A stretch of DNA of 64,000 bases, taken from assembly GCA_014218235.1 (NCBI GenBank), contig CM024755.1, positions 102,776,948 through 102,840,947 of the forward strand, given 5' to 3'. Of the stretch, positions 23,316-34,519 are shown piece by piece. Each line of letters starts with the position of its first letter. Positions within the stretch are counted from its first letter, which is position 1. The notes under the pieces were generated by a model, which was given only the letters and a program-made list of their open reading frames with translations, was not told the origin of the DNA and did not search any database. The DNA comes from Colocasia esculenta (Eukaryota; Streptophyta; Magnoliopsida; Alismatales; Araceae). A program made the position numbers and the translations under genes.

Positions 23316-25490
23316 TCAAAGAACAGTTAAGGGAGTTGACTTGACGAGAGGAAAAGGACCACGCATTGTAGGAAATGAGCCGGGTGCAAGCTTTACAAGT
23401 AGGCTAACATGGCACCTTAGCCTAAGGAAAATTGGCTTGGTCTCTTGTGGAGCGGGAAGAACCTCCTTTAAGAAAGCTTTAGCAGACTGCCAAGGAACAA
23501 TGGCCCCATATCCTATAGGTCTTGGATATTCAAGTTTTAGCAGGAGAGGATTGGGGATCTGCAAAGCTTCTCTTAAGATAGGTGACAAAATGATCTGGAT
23601 TTGCAGGGACATGGCAACTTGATTGGATGGCTGGGAAATGGTTTGAATTAAGCACTGATTGGATGCCCCTAGCTTGGCTGGTTGTCTGGCTTCATGTCCC
23701 TTTTCTTTACTAGGTGCCTCTACAACGGTGGAAGTTTCCTGGGACTCTACAGAAGGGCACGGGTACCACTCCTCAAAACCTTCTACTCCCCATTGTTGTT
23801 TTCTCCTCACAACCTGAGGTTTTGGACGTGCCATAGTGTTGACCCTTTCCTGGGACTTGGAGGAGGATGGGTTGTTGTTGTTTTGGTGGTTGGGGAGGGG
23901 GTTCTGCATAATACCCAAGTCTCTTCCCGTGTACCTGGACTTGGAGATGGCGATCTTAACATCGTCTCAATTGATCCTACCCTGATCGTTCATGTCGTAC
24001 ACCTAGTCACAGAAAGTGAAGCAATTGTGGATTTCATGACCTGGGAGCCCTATGATAGGGACAGTACTTTGAATTATCGGCCCTCAGATGCACACCTTCC
24101 TTTTGTGGTGGGAGTTGGATAGCATCACAAGATATGAGGGCGAAGAAAATGTCCCCAAGAGATTCAGGGAGAGTAGGATAGTAAGATCTCTTAGGACCGG
24201 AACAGGTATAGCCAGAAGGTGGAGGAAAAGCGGAGTAGGGAATAGAGGGCTGTGATGGGAATTGGTGAGGATTGGAAGGCTTGTTAGGAGGCCTCAGTGG
24301 CTGACAGCAAGCACTAATGGATTCATCGACGATCGCCCCCTCGGTGGTAGGCGCTGTGGGAGTCTTGCGCCCCTTGGGCTACCCTTCAAAGAATGGCGGG
24401 AGGGAGGAGTCCTTAATTTGATTTTGCACCACCCTAGCTCGATTGTAAAGATGTGCGAAGGAGGGGAACTCACTTACCATCAATATAGATCGGAGCAATG
24501 GGGTGGTATTGGTGACTATTATGGTTATGGCTTGGGACTCCAGGATGGGGAGGTTGGCCCTTGAAGCCATGGATCTCCATCGATTGGCGAATGGGACAAA
24601 GTCTTTATCCAGACTCATCTTTTCCACCACCAAGTCAGGAAGTGTAGGGACTTAGGTGGCCATGTAAGAAAAGTGTGAGATGAAGCGTTCGGAGACTATG
24701 TCGAAATTAACAAGATCTAATGCGGGTAAAGAGGTAAACCACCTCAAAGCCTCCCCTTCTAACGATTGTTGGAAGAGGTGGACTAAGAGGACCGGATCAT
24801 ATAGCCACTGATGGGAATCCATAGGAAAGCCGAAAAGATGGAATTGGGGGTCAGAGGTCCCATCATACTCGCGGTATTTCGGGGCCTTGAAACTCAGAGG
24901 AAAATAGGCATTAGGGAGCTTGCAGTAGTTTTGAAGGGAATGAGGCTTGGACGGGGATAAGGACTCAGCTAAGGGTCTCCTAACAAGATCCTCCATTTCC
25001 GATCGGGAGATGGATTTGGATTGAGCGGGGGGTGTGGGTTGGACATAAGGTGGATAGACGGAGGGAGGAGTTGGAATAGGAGTTGGTGTAGGAGTGGGAG
25101 GAAGAGGAGTGGAGATGGGAACCTGGGATTGGGTGACCGGCCTAGGAATGGACCTAGATGAAGAAGCGTGGAAAGGAGATGGGGATGGAGAGGGAGAGGA
25201 AGGAGAGGCCATTGCCTGGACAGTATACTTGGAAAGCATTGAAATGATGTCCTCGGGCGAATAGTGGGACATGAGTTTGGAGAATTCGGGATCATCTTGA
25301 ACTTCTTGGGCATATGTGGGATTGACCCTCAAACTCACACTCTCCTCATTATCAGCTTGAGAAGAGGATTGGACTGACTCTTCGGCCTGCAAGTTAGCAT
25401 TGATCATTCCGACAAATTCATCATGAATATTATTTTCGTACTCAAAAGCCGGATTGTTAGTCATGTTAACAAAATTCAACCAAGAGTCCA
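23316..25490 (-). pseudogene. gag: Tat-lineage Ty3/gypsy gag, decayed
   Basis: This is a nucleocapsid polyprotein on the minus strand. The first Met is at 25490 (MDSWLNFVNM) and the frame is open to 24652. It has an acidic N-terminus and a Pro-rich middle (near 25020-25200, repeats of TPxP). The capsid core follows, with YREYDGTSDPQFHL and SLEGEALRWFTSLP, typical of Tat/Ogre gag. A single in-frame TAA (24652-24654) is followed in the same frame by VVEKMSLDKDFVPFANRW. A zinc-finger-like CPYHRA then GHEIHNCFTFC occurs near 24010-24075 across a frameshift, with two more stops. The last open part (23316-23918) begins with GIMQNPLPNHQ and has Asn- and Ser-rich text. No protease, RT or integrase is found to the left. 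It may belong to a gag-only element or to one that has lost its pol. Confidence 0.75.
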
Positions 25491-25500
25491 TTAGCAACAC

Positions 25501-26517
25501 AACCTACTGATTTTAAGGTGGCTAATTTGATTACTTACACTGTTATTAGGAGAAATATGGATTTCGACCAAACAATGTTATCAAACAAGGTCCCCAAAAT
25601 TTTTAGATGTTAAGGTTGTGTGTTAATTAGTCTCGTAAAGGCTGGTTCTCTCAATCCTCACTCAAACCCGAGTGAATAGGCAGACTAAATGAGAAGGTGA
25701 AAGGTCCTCCTGCCCTGTACCATGAGGGAATCCACGGAATTTAAGGACTTATGGAGTTCTCCTTGAAGCCAACCCAATTTACCCGAGAGGGAATCCCCGG
25801 ATAAAAGGTTGTGAATCAAGGAGGGGCTACCCTAGAACATGTGGGAGGCTAGAACAGGAGAGAAATAAGGACCCCCAGTGACTGAGGACCGTTAGCAAAC
25901 AGACAGGAAGCAAGCAGAAAGAAAAATCAATCAAAACAGTCCAAAAACATGCTTCTGGAAAATAAACGGCAATCGTATGGATGTTCAGTTATTCAGAAAC
26001 AAGTAGACAGCATGATCGATGGACGCTGACTAGAAGTAAACGACAGTAGCTGTTGATGTTGATCAGAAATGAATGATAGGAGATATGGACGTTTACCTGG
26101 GCAGGTGGTGAGATCTCTTGACGTCTACCTGTGTGTAGACTGAAAACCGTGGCAGCAGCAGTTGTCCCACTGTGATCACCAAAGCGGAGCTGTGGATGCT
26201 CCGTTCCACGCACCCCGTGAGCACTTGCTATCTCCGGATGTTTCTGAACGTTACTGCTCCCTTGTTGGCGTTTAATGGGTGCTGGTTGACTTCGTTGACT
26301 CCTCATTTGACCACGTTGACCAAAGAGAGAAAGAAGAAAACCAGCAAGTAAATGAAGGAGAGGTGATAGCTAGGGCCTTACCTGTGCCCAAGGAAGTGTT
26401 ATAATCGTGTTGGTGACGTAGCCTCTCGCAGCGGTGGATGATGGGACTCCAACTTTTCTCTCTTCGGCCGGACAAAGAGAAGAAGCTCCACGGTCTCCTT
26501 CAAAGTGTTCCTTGAAA
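25501..26517 (-). mobile_element. Leader/LTR-like DNA upstream of the Tat-type gag
   Basis: This is non-coding. A well-formed splice donor GGGCACAG|GTAAGG lies on minus (intron start 26381). An inverted repeat TCACTC/GAGTGA with a 6-base loop lies at 25658-25675, and a small cluster of GACGTTTACC and GACGTCTACC motifs near 26085-26150. A phrase near 25720-25750 (CCATGAGGGAATCCACGG) resembles D-type LTR text at 1270. I see no primer-binding site. The block is cut on the right by LTR L1, so LTR limits are unknown. Confidence 0.45.
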
Positions 26518-27187
26518 TGTTGTGGAAAAACTGCTATAGGAAATCTAGAAGGGGGGTTGAATAGATTTCCCCAAATTTTAAGATTCACTTAGATTAGGAT
26601 CTTAGAGAAATCGAATTCAGTATGAAATCTTAAGATCAATGACAGTTCTAAACGAATTAGACAAGTTAGATGATCTAGCGAACCTATCAATCATCTAACG
26701 CAAGAGACAATCAAACCATAATGACACAAGAATTTAGGGTGGTTTGGATTACACAACAGTGTATTCTACATCCACCATCCACACACACACACACACAAAT
26801 GTGGCTTATCTTGCCCGTTCAGAAAAGGTTTGCTTCTGAACCTATAAAAGAAGTGGGCTGCCTTCTTGCCCGGGAAAGAGAAGAAGACCAGTCGGGGTGC
26901 TGGGTGTTGTAGTGTCCTTGAGGGGGACTGTACCCTTAGTTAGTGAAATCCCAAGAGGTTGCTTGGGGACTGGACGTAGGACTTCCATGTGGGAAGGGCC
27001 GAACCAGGATAAATTCCTTGTCTCATTTGTGTGATTGTTTATTTGCTTCTGCACTGCTACTCTTTATCACACCAAACTAACCAAACTCTCAAGTGATAAT
27101 TTTCTATTTTAAGTTTCTGTTTCAGATTGCAGAAAACCTATTCACCCCCTTCTAGGTCATCTTGTTGTCGTACCAAAAGGGCCAACA
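26518..27187 (+). mobile_element. Copia-like LTR L1 (670 bp)
   Basis: Starts TGTTGTGG and ends GGGCCAACA, followed two bases later by the primer site. Inside the ends lie inverted phrases: TCTAGAAGGGGGGTTGAAT at 26544 and CTATTCACCCCCTTCTAG near 27140. TATA-like CTATAAAAG near 26842. An (AC)8 run lies at 26780-26797. The box GGTGGTTTGGATTACACAAC followed by TGTATTCTACATCCACC is shared with L2. The short length and inverted G/C-run ends fit a Ty1/copia-type LTR, but no coding domain proves it. Confidence 0.6.
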
Positions 27188-27440
27188 AGTGGTATCAGAG
27201 TGAGGTTGTGGGTTCGAGTCCCCTGAGTGTCGCTGGGGGGGAGTTTGTTGGATTATGGGGTCCATCAACTCCCTTAGGGATTCGCTGTTACTACATGCTG
27301 GCCCGGGATCAGGTGTGTGTAGTCGCATCAGTGCTTAACAGCCCAGCCCACCGTAGGGACTAACCGCCCTGTGCGAAGCCCCTCATGTCCGTCCACCGCT
27401 TAGTGTGGGGTTCTGCGCTGTCATAAAGGAAATACAGTCT
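27188..27440 (+). mobile_element. Primer site and start of the L1 interior, truncated
   Basis: TGGTATCAGAG at 27190-27200 is an initiator tRNA-Met primer match directly after the LTR. About 240 bp of GC-richer non-coding DNA follows, and homology then gives way to the gag remnant K. No gag or pol of copia type is visible. Confidence 0.5.
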
Positions 27441-27447
27441 GCCTTCA

Positions 27448-27882
27448 CTACCAGCTCGAGCTTTTGGTGCAACGGTTGGGGCTTAATCCAGCATTCTTCT
27501 TTTGGACACGCTCTGAGAAGTACTTGGAGTTAAAGGCTTCCTTGAACTCATTCCAGGTGAATTGACCATTCACCCTGGTAGCTTCCACTGACTCCCACCA
27601 AGAGCAGGCGTCCTTCTCTAGTTGAAATGTAGTCAACAGCAGCTTGTCTCTCGCTGCACATTGCACGACATGGAAAATTCTTTCCGTCTCCTTCAACCAG
27701 TGCTCGGCCTCATCCGGATCCGTGGAACCACTGAACTTAGGCGGGTTCAAGCTCCTAAAATTACGATGCAGCTCGCCTGCACTGTCGCGATTCCCTCCAC
27801 CTTGTGCAGCTTGCAGAAGCGCACGGGTGAGTTCTTGGATCGTTTATTGCATGCCCCTCATTTGAGAACATTCAGCAGCCAT
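27448..27882 (-). pseudogene. gag: Ty3-type gag N-terminal remnant (element K)
   Basis: This is the capsid N-terminal part on the minus strand. The start is ATG at 27882-27880 (MAAECSQMRGMQ). A TAA follows after 12 codons, where CAA is likely (CAA-to-TAA), then the frame stays open to 27448. The retrotransposon gag core is clear: NPPKFSGSTDPDEAEHWLKE, ERIFHVVQC, WWESVEATR and FNSKYFSERVQKK. After VQKK the sequence no longer resembles gag, so the rest was removed by a rearrangement at about 27490. Upstream on the minus strand lies a primer site at 28089-28098, so about 200 bp of 5' leader is intact. The family differs from A and E in its sequence. It is a truncated pseudogene. Confidence 0.8.
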
Positions 27883-28088
27883 CTTAGTTTTCTTAAGTTT
27901 CCCACAAAAATAACTTATCATTAGGACATTGATATGGAGTTTAATTCGTCTGTGTGTGAATATCTTTTAGATCTTAACACTGGGTTCTACCCAATTCTCA
28001 CATAGGTATGATAGTTGACTTAGACACGTGTCATGGCGGTCTGTCCTAGAACATCCTAGACTTAATTATCCTAGTAAGGATATCCTTG

Positions 28089-28098
28089 GCTCTGATAC
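28089..28098 (-). promoter_or_regulatory. Truncated primer-binding site of K
   Basis: Minus strand GTATCAGAGC, i.e. the usual TGGTATCAGAGC missing its first two bases. It directly abuts TGTAACG, the first bases of the B LTR in the opposite orientation. Confidence 0.75.
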
Positions 28099-31000
28099 TG
28101 TAACGTAGCGTGTTTTTCGGATCTTCGTGGATCGTTGTTTAGTGGTAGTTTGGATCTGCGTTTACTGGTTTTGGTATGGTGCTCATGACTAATGTGGGCT
28201 CATTGGGCGTTGGTCGTGGTTTCCGAGCGTTGGGTGGGGCTTAGTGGGCCGATAGCTTAGGCCCAGAGTACCTGTTCGTTCACTGGATGTGAACGCGACG
28301 GGGGTGTGGGTCGCGTTCTGAACGCGATGACCATGGTGGTCGCGTTCTGGTTACCACTGTTGGGGTCGACGTCTGCATGCACGCCGCGTGTCGTGCACGG
28401 GGCGGGGCTTGCTGACATCAGGAATGAGAAGGCGACGGTCACCTCGGTCGCGATTAGGTCGCGACGCGGTCCTACGTCACGTTCTTAACCGCTGGGTGTT
28501 TTTAAGTTGGTTTCGGCCGGACAGAGTAGAGGAAGCTCTGCTCGGCCAGGGGAGGTTGCTGTGGCAGATTTCGGGGCGATTCGACGTTCCAGCGTGGTTT
28601 TTGACACGCTCTAGACGCGAGGACGTCGTATGGAGCGGGAGAGACATCGTGTCATAGTCGGATTGCGTGTTCTTCACGAAGGTAGGGAGATTCCACCATG
28701 TTTGATTGCGTGGATTGCATGTAGTGCGTGTTTGATTGGTTTAATGCTTTAAGAACAATAGATGGCATGTTAGGTTATACATTAAAGCATGAAAATTGGA
28801 AATTAAAGGTGGTTTGCGTGGATTGTGGGGGAAATCTGGAGAAGGGTTCCAAATTAGGGTTTTCGCCTGAGAAGGCGACAAACCTGGCTGTCACGACCAG
28901 GTCGCGACAGGCCAACCCGTCGCGACAGGGTTTCCTATCGCGTCATGTCGGGGCATCGCAATCAGAAGGCGACATTGTCCTCTGATGCGATCACAACCGA
29001 GGGTCCTGCTTTGCATGGTTTTGGTGGTTTGGTTATCCAATTATCGATATTTGATGTGTAGGGTTTTGATGAGTGGTGCATTGGCACCCATAGTGCTCCG
29101 TGAGCGTGTTACCCACATGGTTAGTGCGTGGTTTTCATAACAGGAGTGGTGTTTCCGTGGTGTGAGTGTGTGCATGGCACATACTATTATGGTGGCTGGG
29201 CAGTGAGGTTCTGGTGTGAACCTAGCCTCAGTCTTGTGACGTCTTTTATAGGTTGATAAAGATGGTTTAATTAGTATAATGTGCGTAAGGTTAAGAGTTC
29301 ATGTATAAATATTGTATATTGTATTTATATGGCAAGGAGGTCACATGGTGACAAATGATAGGCCAGTTTATGATTGGTTATCGTAATTTATATGTGTGAT
29401 GGTGTGGGGTAGCTTGTAGGTCACAGGGTGACTGGGGACAAGTTATTCTTGAGACTTGTATCGTGGTTTGTAATAAAAAATATGTAAGTATATAATGTCG
29501 TAGTTTGTGCTAGCCGAGTGTGGTGGTCCGGTGCCTATTCCAGAATACCTCTTCAGTTGGGTGCCCCAGGTTCTATGTGAACCAGGCACATGTGTGTGTG
29601 CTCGGGGCTTGTCCCAGTACTGGGTACCGTCGAGGTCTGTGTCGTCTGTCCTGGACACCCTCACTCCTGGGTTTGAGTAGTACGCTTGGCTGAGGGAAAG
29701 ATGACTAGGGGCAGTGACTTGTGTTTGTGGGTGTGAAGTCTCTTGTAGCGCACTCGTGGTTGGGGGTACGAACACCAGTAGACGTACTGGTCCCCAGCTA
29801 GTCCGGTTTTCCAGTGCCTCACTTTAGAGGGCTCAGCCTAGAGTCTCTAGAGGTGCTAGGCATGGGCCTGCAGGGTGTGTGACCTGTAGGTTGTGGTGGT
29901 TTGGTTGGTCTCCACAGTTCTTTGGTTTTACTTGTGGTTGTTGAGCGGCAGTTGGACGTTACGTCCGTGACTACGAGACTGAGAGGTAGTTCTTGTGTTA
30001 CGTTGTCCGGGTTGGATACTGGCGTCATGAACCAGTAGTCCGTTCCCGTGTGGTGGCGTCATTCCTTTCCGACTCGTGCTTTGCTAGTGGTCGTGGTTTG
30101 TGTACAGCGACTCGTTGGTTGTGGTTTGAGCCGTAGAGGTGTGCCCTGGTGTTGGCACAGTTGTGTTTATGTTTCAGTGGTGGTACCTCGTGGTGGTAGG
30201 TACCTATACCCTTTGTGGGTACTGGTTTCTCGTGGTACGTGGTGTACCAGCCTTTTCAGGTGGTGTAGTGGAGCTGTGTTCCATGGGGGTCGTGTGGTGA
30301 GACCTTCCACTTGTTGTGTTTTACCCTTCTTCGGTAAACTTCCGAATGAGGTTTTAATGTGTGATGGATTGGCATCGTGGTAGCCAGCCCTGTTACTTAA
30401 GTGTGACATTCGATATATCGTGGTTTAGGGGTATAAAGGACTAGCTCTTGGTTAGCGGTCCTGTTACCCATGTGTTTGAGATTCGCCATTGAAGCTTGTA
30501 GCCTGGAAAGTGGTTTTCCTGTGTGGCTTGTAGCTTAGGCGACTAGTTGTTGAGGTGGTGTGCCTGTGAGGCTTATGGCCTAGGCATTTCCGTAGTTGTG
30601 CGGACTAGTTGTGCTATGCTAGTCCTGTGGTTTCTCTTCCTTTCCGAGGAATGTGTGTTTGTTTATGAATCATTGTTCAAGCGGTTTCATAATATAAATG
30701 ATGTGAGCATAATATGGTTTGGCTATCGGTGTTGCGAGCGAGACCCGCTAGGGTTGAGGTTCTCTTGTGTAGTGTGTGGTTTTGGGTGGACCCCTACTGA
30801 GCCAATGACTTGTTGAGGCTCACTACCCTACAGTTCTTTTCAGAGTTTACCACTGGTGTGGATTGTAAAGACGTTGTGACAGACTTGTACCACCAGTAGT
30901 AGTGTTACTGGAGTTGTGTGAGCTTGTGCTCCCTCAGGATTTGCCCCAAGTAGTTGTACTGTTTTTAATTTGGACATGTAATAATGTAATGGGATAGTTG

Positions 31001-31180
31001 TAAATTATTATATGCAGATATGAGCACATGTACTTTCTTGTGTCTTTTACTGTTGTGGTTTGTCTTTTATATTCTTACTAGACACATGTACGAGCTATCC
31101 CTTGCGAGACTTTGGTCCGTTCGCAGGAGGCGGATCTGGATATGGAGCCTTATTGGGCATAAGTATCCAGGACCATCATA
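28099..31180 (+). mobile_element. Family B LTR, copy B1 (5' LTR)
   Basis: About 3,082 bp from TGTAACG to just before the primer site at 31183. It matches B3 (49218-52258) along its length. CpG motif clusters lie at 28280-28475 and 28870-28990, with a weak TATA-like TTTTTAAG near 28500 between them. Donor-like GAAG|GTAGGG (intron start 28682), hairpin TGAGCC/GGCTCA (30798-30803, 30817-30822) and acceptor-like TTTTCAG ending 30843 define a predicted intron of 2,162 bp, the same length as in B3. Confidence 0.85.
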
Positions 31181-31182
31181 GT

Positions 31183-31194
31183 TGGTATCAGAGC
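31183..31194 (+). promoter_or_regulatory. Primer-binding site of B1
   Basis: TGGTATCAGAGC two bases after the LTR end; shows that B is on the plus strand. Confidence 0.92.
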
Positions 31195-33443
31195 AATGGT
31201 CCAGTAAGGATATGAAAAGACATTATGGTTACAATGTCCCAATACATAGATTAATGTCCACTGCTGATAGTAAGTCTTTGGTTTCTTATGTTTTTTAGTA
31301 CGGTTTTCGTGTGAGTTTTGGTGTGTAAATTGTGGGTATAGTTGGTCAGATTAGTAGTTGTGAATAATGGTGGAGAGATGGTATGGTGGGTGATGCAGTG
31401 TGAGTGGTTATTGGGGTGTTAGTCACGGTTAAGGTATAGTTGATTAAAGGTTCTCTGTTATAGAAATTGAAAGAATTAGTGAATTTAGTTATGAAATTTA
31501 GTAAAAAGTGTTTTAATGAGGATCATAGTTGGTAGAGATAGGTATAAGGTAGTGATCTGATGGAATAGCAGAGGGAATAGTGTTATGATGAGGAATAAAG
31601 CTAAGTGATTAGGGCTGTTAAATGTGTGATTGTGGTTGAGAATTGTAGTAGAAGCAGTCATTATGTTTAAGATTTCCATTGGTAAGGTATTAAAGAGCTT
31701 GGATAATAGCATGATTAAGATGGTTATTAAGTGTGATTTGTGATTAGAAATAGTTACAGTAAAGAGTTTAAGGGCAGTGTTGTTATGAATAATGAGGATA
31801 ATAGGAACTCTGATATAGAAACCCATGTAAGTGTGTGTAGAGGTGACTAGTTGGTTAAAGAGAGAGCAAAAGAGCAGTGGGAAGTCATATTTTTTCGAGA
31901 ATTTTATAAGAGAGAGATGTTTGTTTAGTAAGAGGTAGTGGATAATGATTTCGCAGAGAGATTTGTATAAGGTTGTTGTGTTAAATATAGAGTAGTGGTG
32001 CCAGCATTTATGTGTAGATTGTGGGAGCAGAGAAGGAAAATTGGTGTCAGAGGTCGATTGAAGTTAAAGCTCAATAATTAAAGTAAGTTGAAGCTATGAA
32101 AGTTAGAATAGAAAAGATTAGGTTTATTGAGAAGCAATGGGGAATATGAAAGTGGAATAAAGGAATCAGGTAGAATAAATCATTGTGTTTAAAAGAATAA
32201 TTTTAGTTTATAGTTATGGTGGAGAGTAAGAAATATTGTAGCATAGATGGCACCTTGAGATTAGTCAGCTAGTAGACTAGTTAAGAGAAATATTTTGCAG
32301 AAATGGTATTATACCATTGGTAGTAAAAATAAAGTTTAGTATTAATGATCAGGTGAAGAAAAAGAATGTGGTAGATTGTAGAAAAGTGATAATTAAATGA
32401 TTCAGGAAGTGTAAAATAAGAATTTGTGTAATGGTGTGCAGTAAGGTGGTCCAGATGAATAAATGAATTTTGTTATAAGAATATCTCCAGAATTCGAAGT
32501 AAAGTTATAATAAGTCAGTTAAGAAATAACGAGCAGGTTAAGGTATAGCAAAAGGGAACAGGAAAGGTGAGGAGCAGTATGATCAGTTTAATGTAAGGAA
32601 ATTTTGAAATTTGATATCATATAAATGAGCAAGGTTTGGGGTAAAGGTAAAGGCAAATCTTCGGATATGTGCAACAATGAGAATGGAAATTGTGAAAAGA
32701 TATGAATTAGGTTTGTTAAATTAGTTAGAGAATATTGTTTGAAGCAAAGAAAATATATAAAGGGGAAAGTATATCAATAGAAATATATCAAGATTCAGAA
32801 TTCAGTATGGCAGAAGCGTGGAAGAGTTTAATATTCATAGGTGATCCGAAGTTTAAGTAATTAAAAGAAAGTCTAAGATTTGTGCGCAGTTGAGCAAAGA
32901 AGCAAGGGTTCTTAGTTGAATATGAGTTGAAGCAGTTTGTGTAGAATGATTAGAAGAGGCAAGAAACTTAAAGATGATAATGCAAATTTTGCAAGAAATA
33001 AACAATTGAGAATGTGAATATAAATAAAGCAAAGTAATGGCTAGCGGTAATAAACAGATAATAAAATGGTACCAAGGAATCTGAAATTTTAAGTAGGGTC
33101 TAGTACGATAGAATATCTAAAGATAGCAGTGTAAAGTGAGAGAATTTGAGCAAGAAAATGGCCCAGAAAGAAATGTTGCAAACACAGCCAGGAAAATGTG
33201 GAAGTAGGTTGAGTCCAAAGAGATTAAGTGCCAATAGCAGGGTAAAATCACCTATAGTTGAAAGGTAAGGAATGGCAGAATGGATCTAGAGAATAAAATA
33301 GTTATGGAATAAATTAAAAAAAAAAGAAGGCAGAGCAAGTATGAAAATGAGCAAATGGTTTGAAAGGAAGATGTAGAGAAAGCGTATCCTACTTGTTCTG
33401 TATGTGGCTTTGTCTCTTTTTAGGGGATAGTCTAGTTTATTGT
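31195..33443 (+). mobile_element. Non-coding interior of family B, copy B1
   Basis: About 2.2 kb of purine-rich (A/G on plus) DNA with stops in all frames and no gag or pol motif. It is colinear with 46594-49160: shared phrases include GTATCCTACTTGTTCTG, CAGCCAGGAAAA and GGCCCAGAAAGAAATG. Because two copies share the same non-coding interior, this is the family's structure, not decay of one copy. It is comparable to LARD-type non-autonomous elements. The copy ends at a rearrangement junction at about 33443. Confidence 0.8.
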
Positions 33444-33462
33444 GGTTTGCCTCGGGTGGGAG

Positions 33463-34511
33463 GGTGTCACGATGGACTTTGTTTCAGGTTTGCCTCGATC
33501 TAGAAGGGGCAATGACTCGATTTGGGTAGTTGTAGATAGATTCTCGAAGACTGCGCATTTCTTGCCTATGAAGAAGAAGCAGTCGGTTGAGAGTTTAGCT
33601 AGATTGTATGTCAGTAGCATTATTAGATTGCATGGTGTGCCGAAGTCAATCATTTCGGATCGAGATCCGATATTTACTTCGAGGTTGTGGAAAGCTCTTC
33701 AGGATGCTTTAGGTTCGGAACTGAAGCTCAGTTCGGCGTTTCATCCCCAGACAGATGGACAGTCTGAGAGGACTATCCAGACGCTCGAGGATATGTTAAG
33801 AGCGTGTGTACTGGATTGGAAGGATGATTGGGAGCGTCATTTACCTCTAGTGGAGTTCGCATACAACAACAGCTTTCATGCGAGTATTGGCATGGCTCTA
33901 TTTGAGGCGTTGTATGGAAGGCCTTGCAGATCTCTTTATGTTGGGAGGAGACCGGTGACAGGCAGCTGATCGGTCCAGAGTTAGTTCAGGAGACTTCGGA
34001 TAAGGTCTAGCTTATCGTGAAGAGGCTTGTTGTGGCGCAGGATAGGCAGAAGAGCTACGCCGACAACAGAAGGAAGGATCTCGAGTTCGAGGTGGGTGAT
34101 CATGTCTTCTTGAAGATATCACCTACTCGAGGTGTCGTCAGGTTTGGCAGGCATAGTAAGCTGAGCCCTCGATTCATTGGCCCGTATGAGATTCTCAGAC
34201 GATTGGGTAGCGTGGCATATGAGCTAGCTTTACCCCCAGCTTTAGCTAGTGTTCATCCCGTTTTCCACGTTTCTATGCTCAGGAGGTATGTCCGAGATCC
34301 ATCTCATGTGATTAGTCATGAGCCAGTGGAGATTCAGCCAGATCTGTCGTATGTGGAGCAACCAGTAGCTATTCTTGACCAGAAGGTTCAGCATCTCCAG
34401 AACAAGGGTATTACGTCGGTGAAAGTTCTATGGCGGAACTTCTCGCGAGAGGAGGCTACTTGGGAGCTTGAGGATGCGATGAAGAAGAAGTATCCCCGTT
34501 TGTTTGAGTAG
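33463..34511 (+). pseudogene. pol: Integrase and chromodomain-like end of A copy A0
   Basis: Homologous to 41695-42741 and nearly identical. The integrase core starts MDFVSGLPRSRRG, with catalytic Asp in WVVVDRF and in SDRDPIF and Glu in TDGQSERTIQ. Here the G run near 33506 has four bases, so the frame is intact where A has five. One base is missing near 33936 (A has CTCC, here CTC), which shifts the frame after GRPC. A TAG at 34008-34010 stands where A has CAG. The C-terminal frame from 34017 carries FEVGDHVFL, SPRFIGPYE, VFHVSMLRRYVRDPSHV and EEATWELEDAMKKKYPRLFE, ending at TAG. Everything upstream of integrase is missing, replaced by family B interior through a filler-containing junction. 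It is the left, truncated unit of a tandem A arrangement. Confidence 0.88.
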
Positions 34512-34519
34512 TTTTGTTT

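Noticed and set aside
23682..24122. 146-codon plus-strand frame
   Set aside because: Antisense shadow of the Tat-type gag on minus, where conserved motifs are visible.
25658..25675. TCACTC/GAGTGA inverted repeat as a member of the covarying LTR hairpin set
   Set aside because: Arms pair, but no acceptor-like AG follows and the LTR limits are unknown, so it was not counted as evidence.
27188..27240. SINE-like Pol III promoter (GGTTCGAGTCC resembles a B box)
   Set aside because: The A-box-like TGGTATCAGAG is the retrotransposon primer site and is too close to the B box for a tRNA-type promoter; no poly(A) or duplication.
30048..30383. 111-codon plus-strand frame in the B1 LTR
   Set aside because: Not kept open in B3, which is otherwise colinear; interior of the predicted LTR intron.
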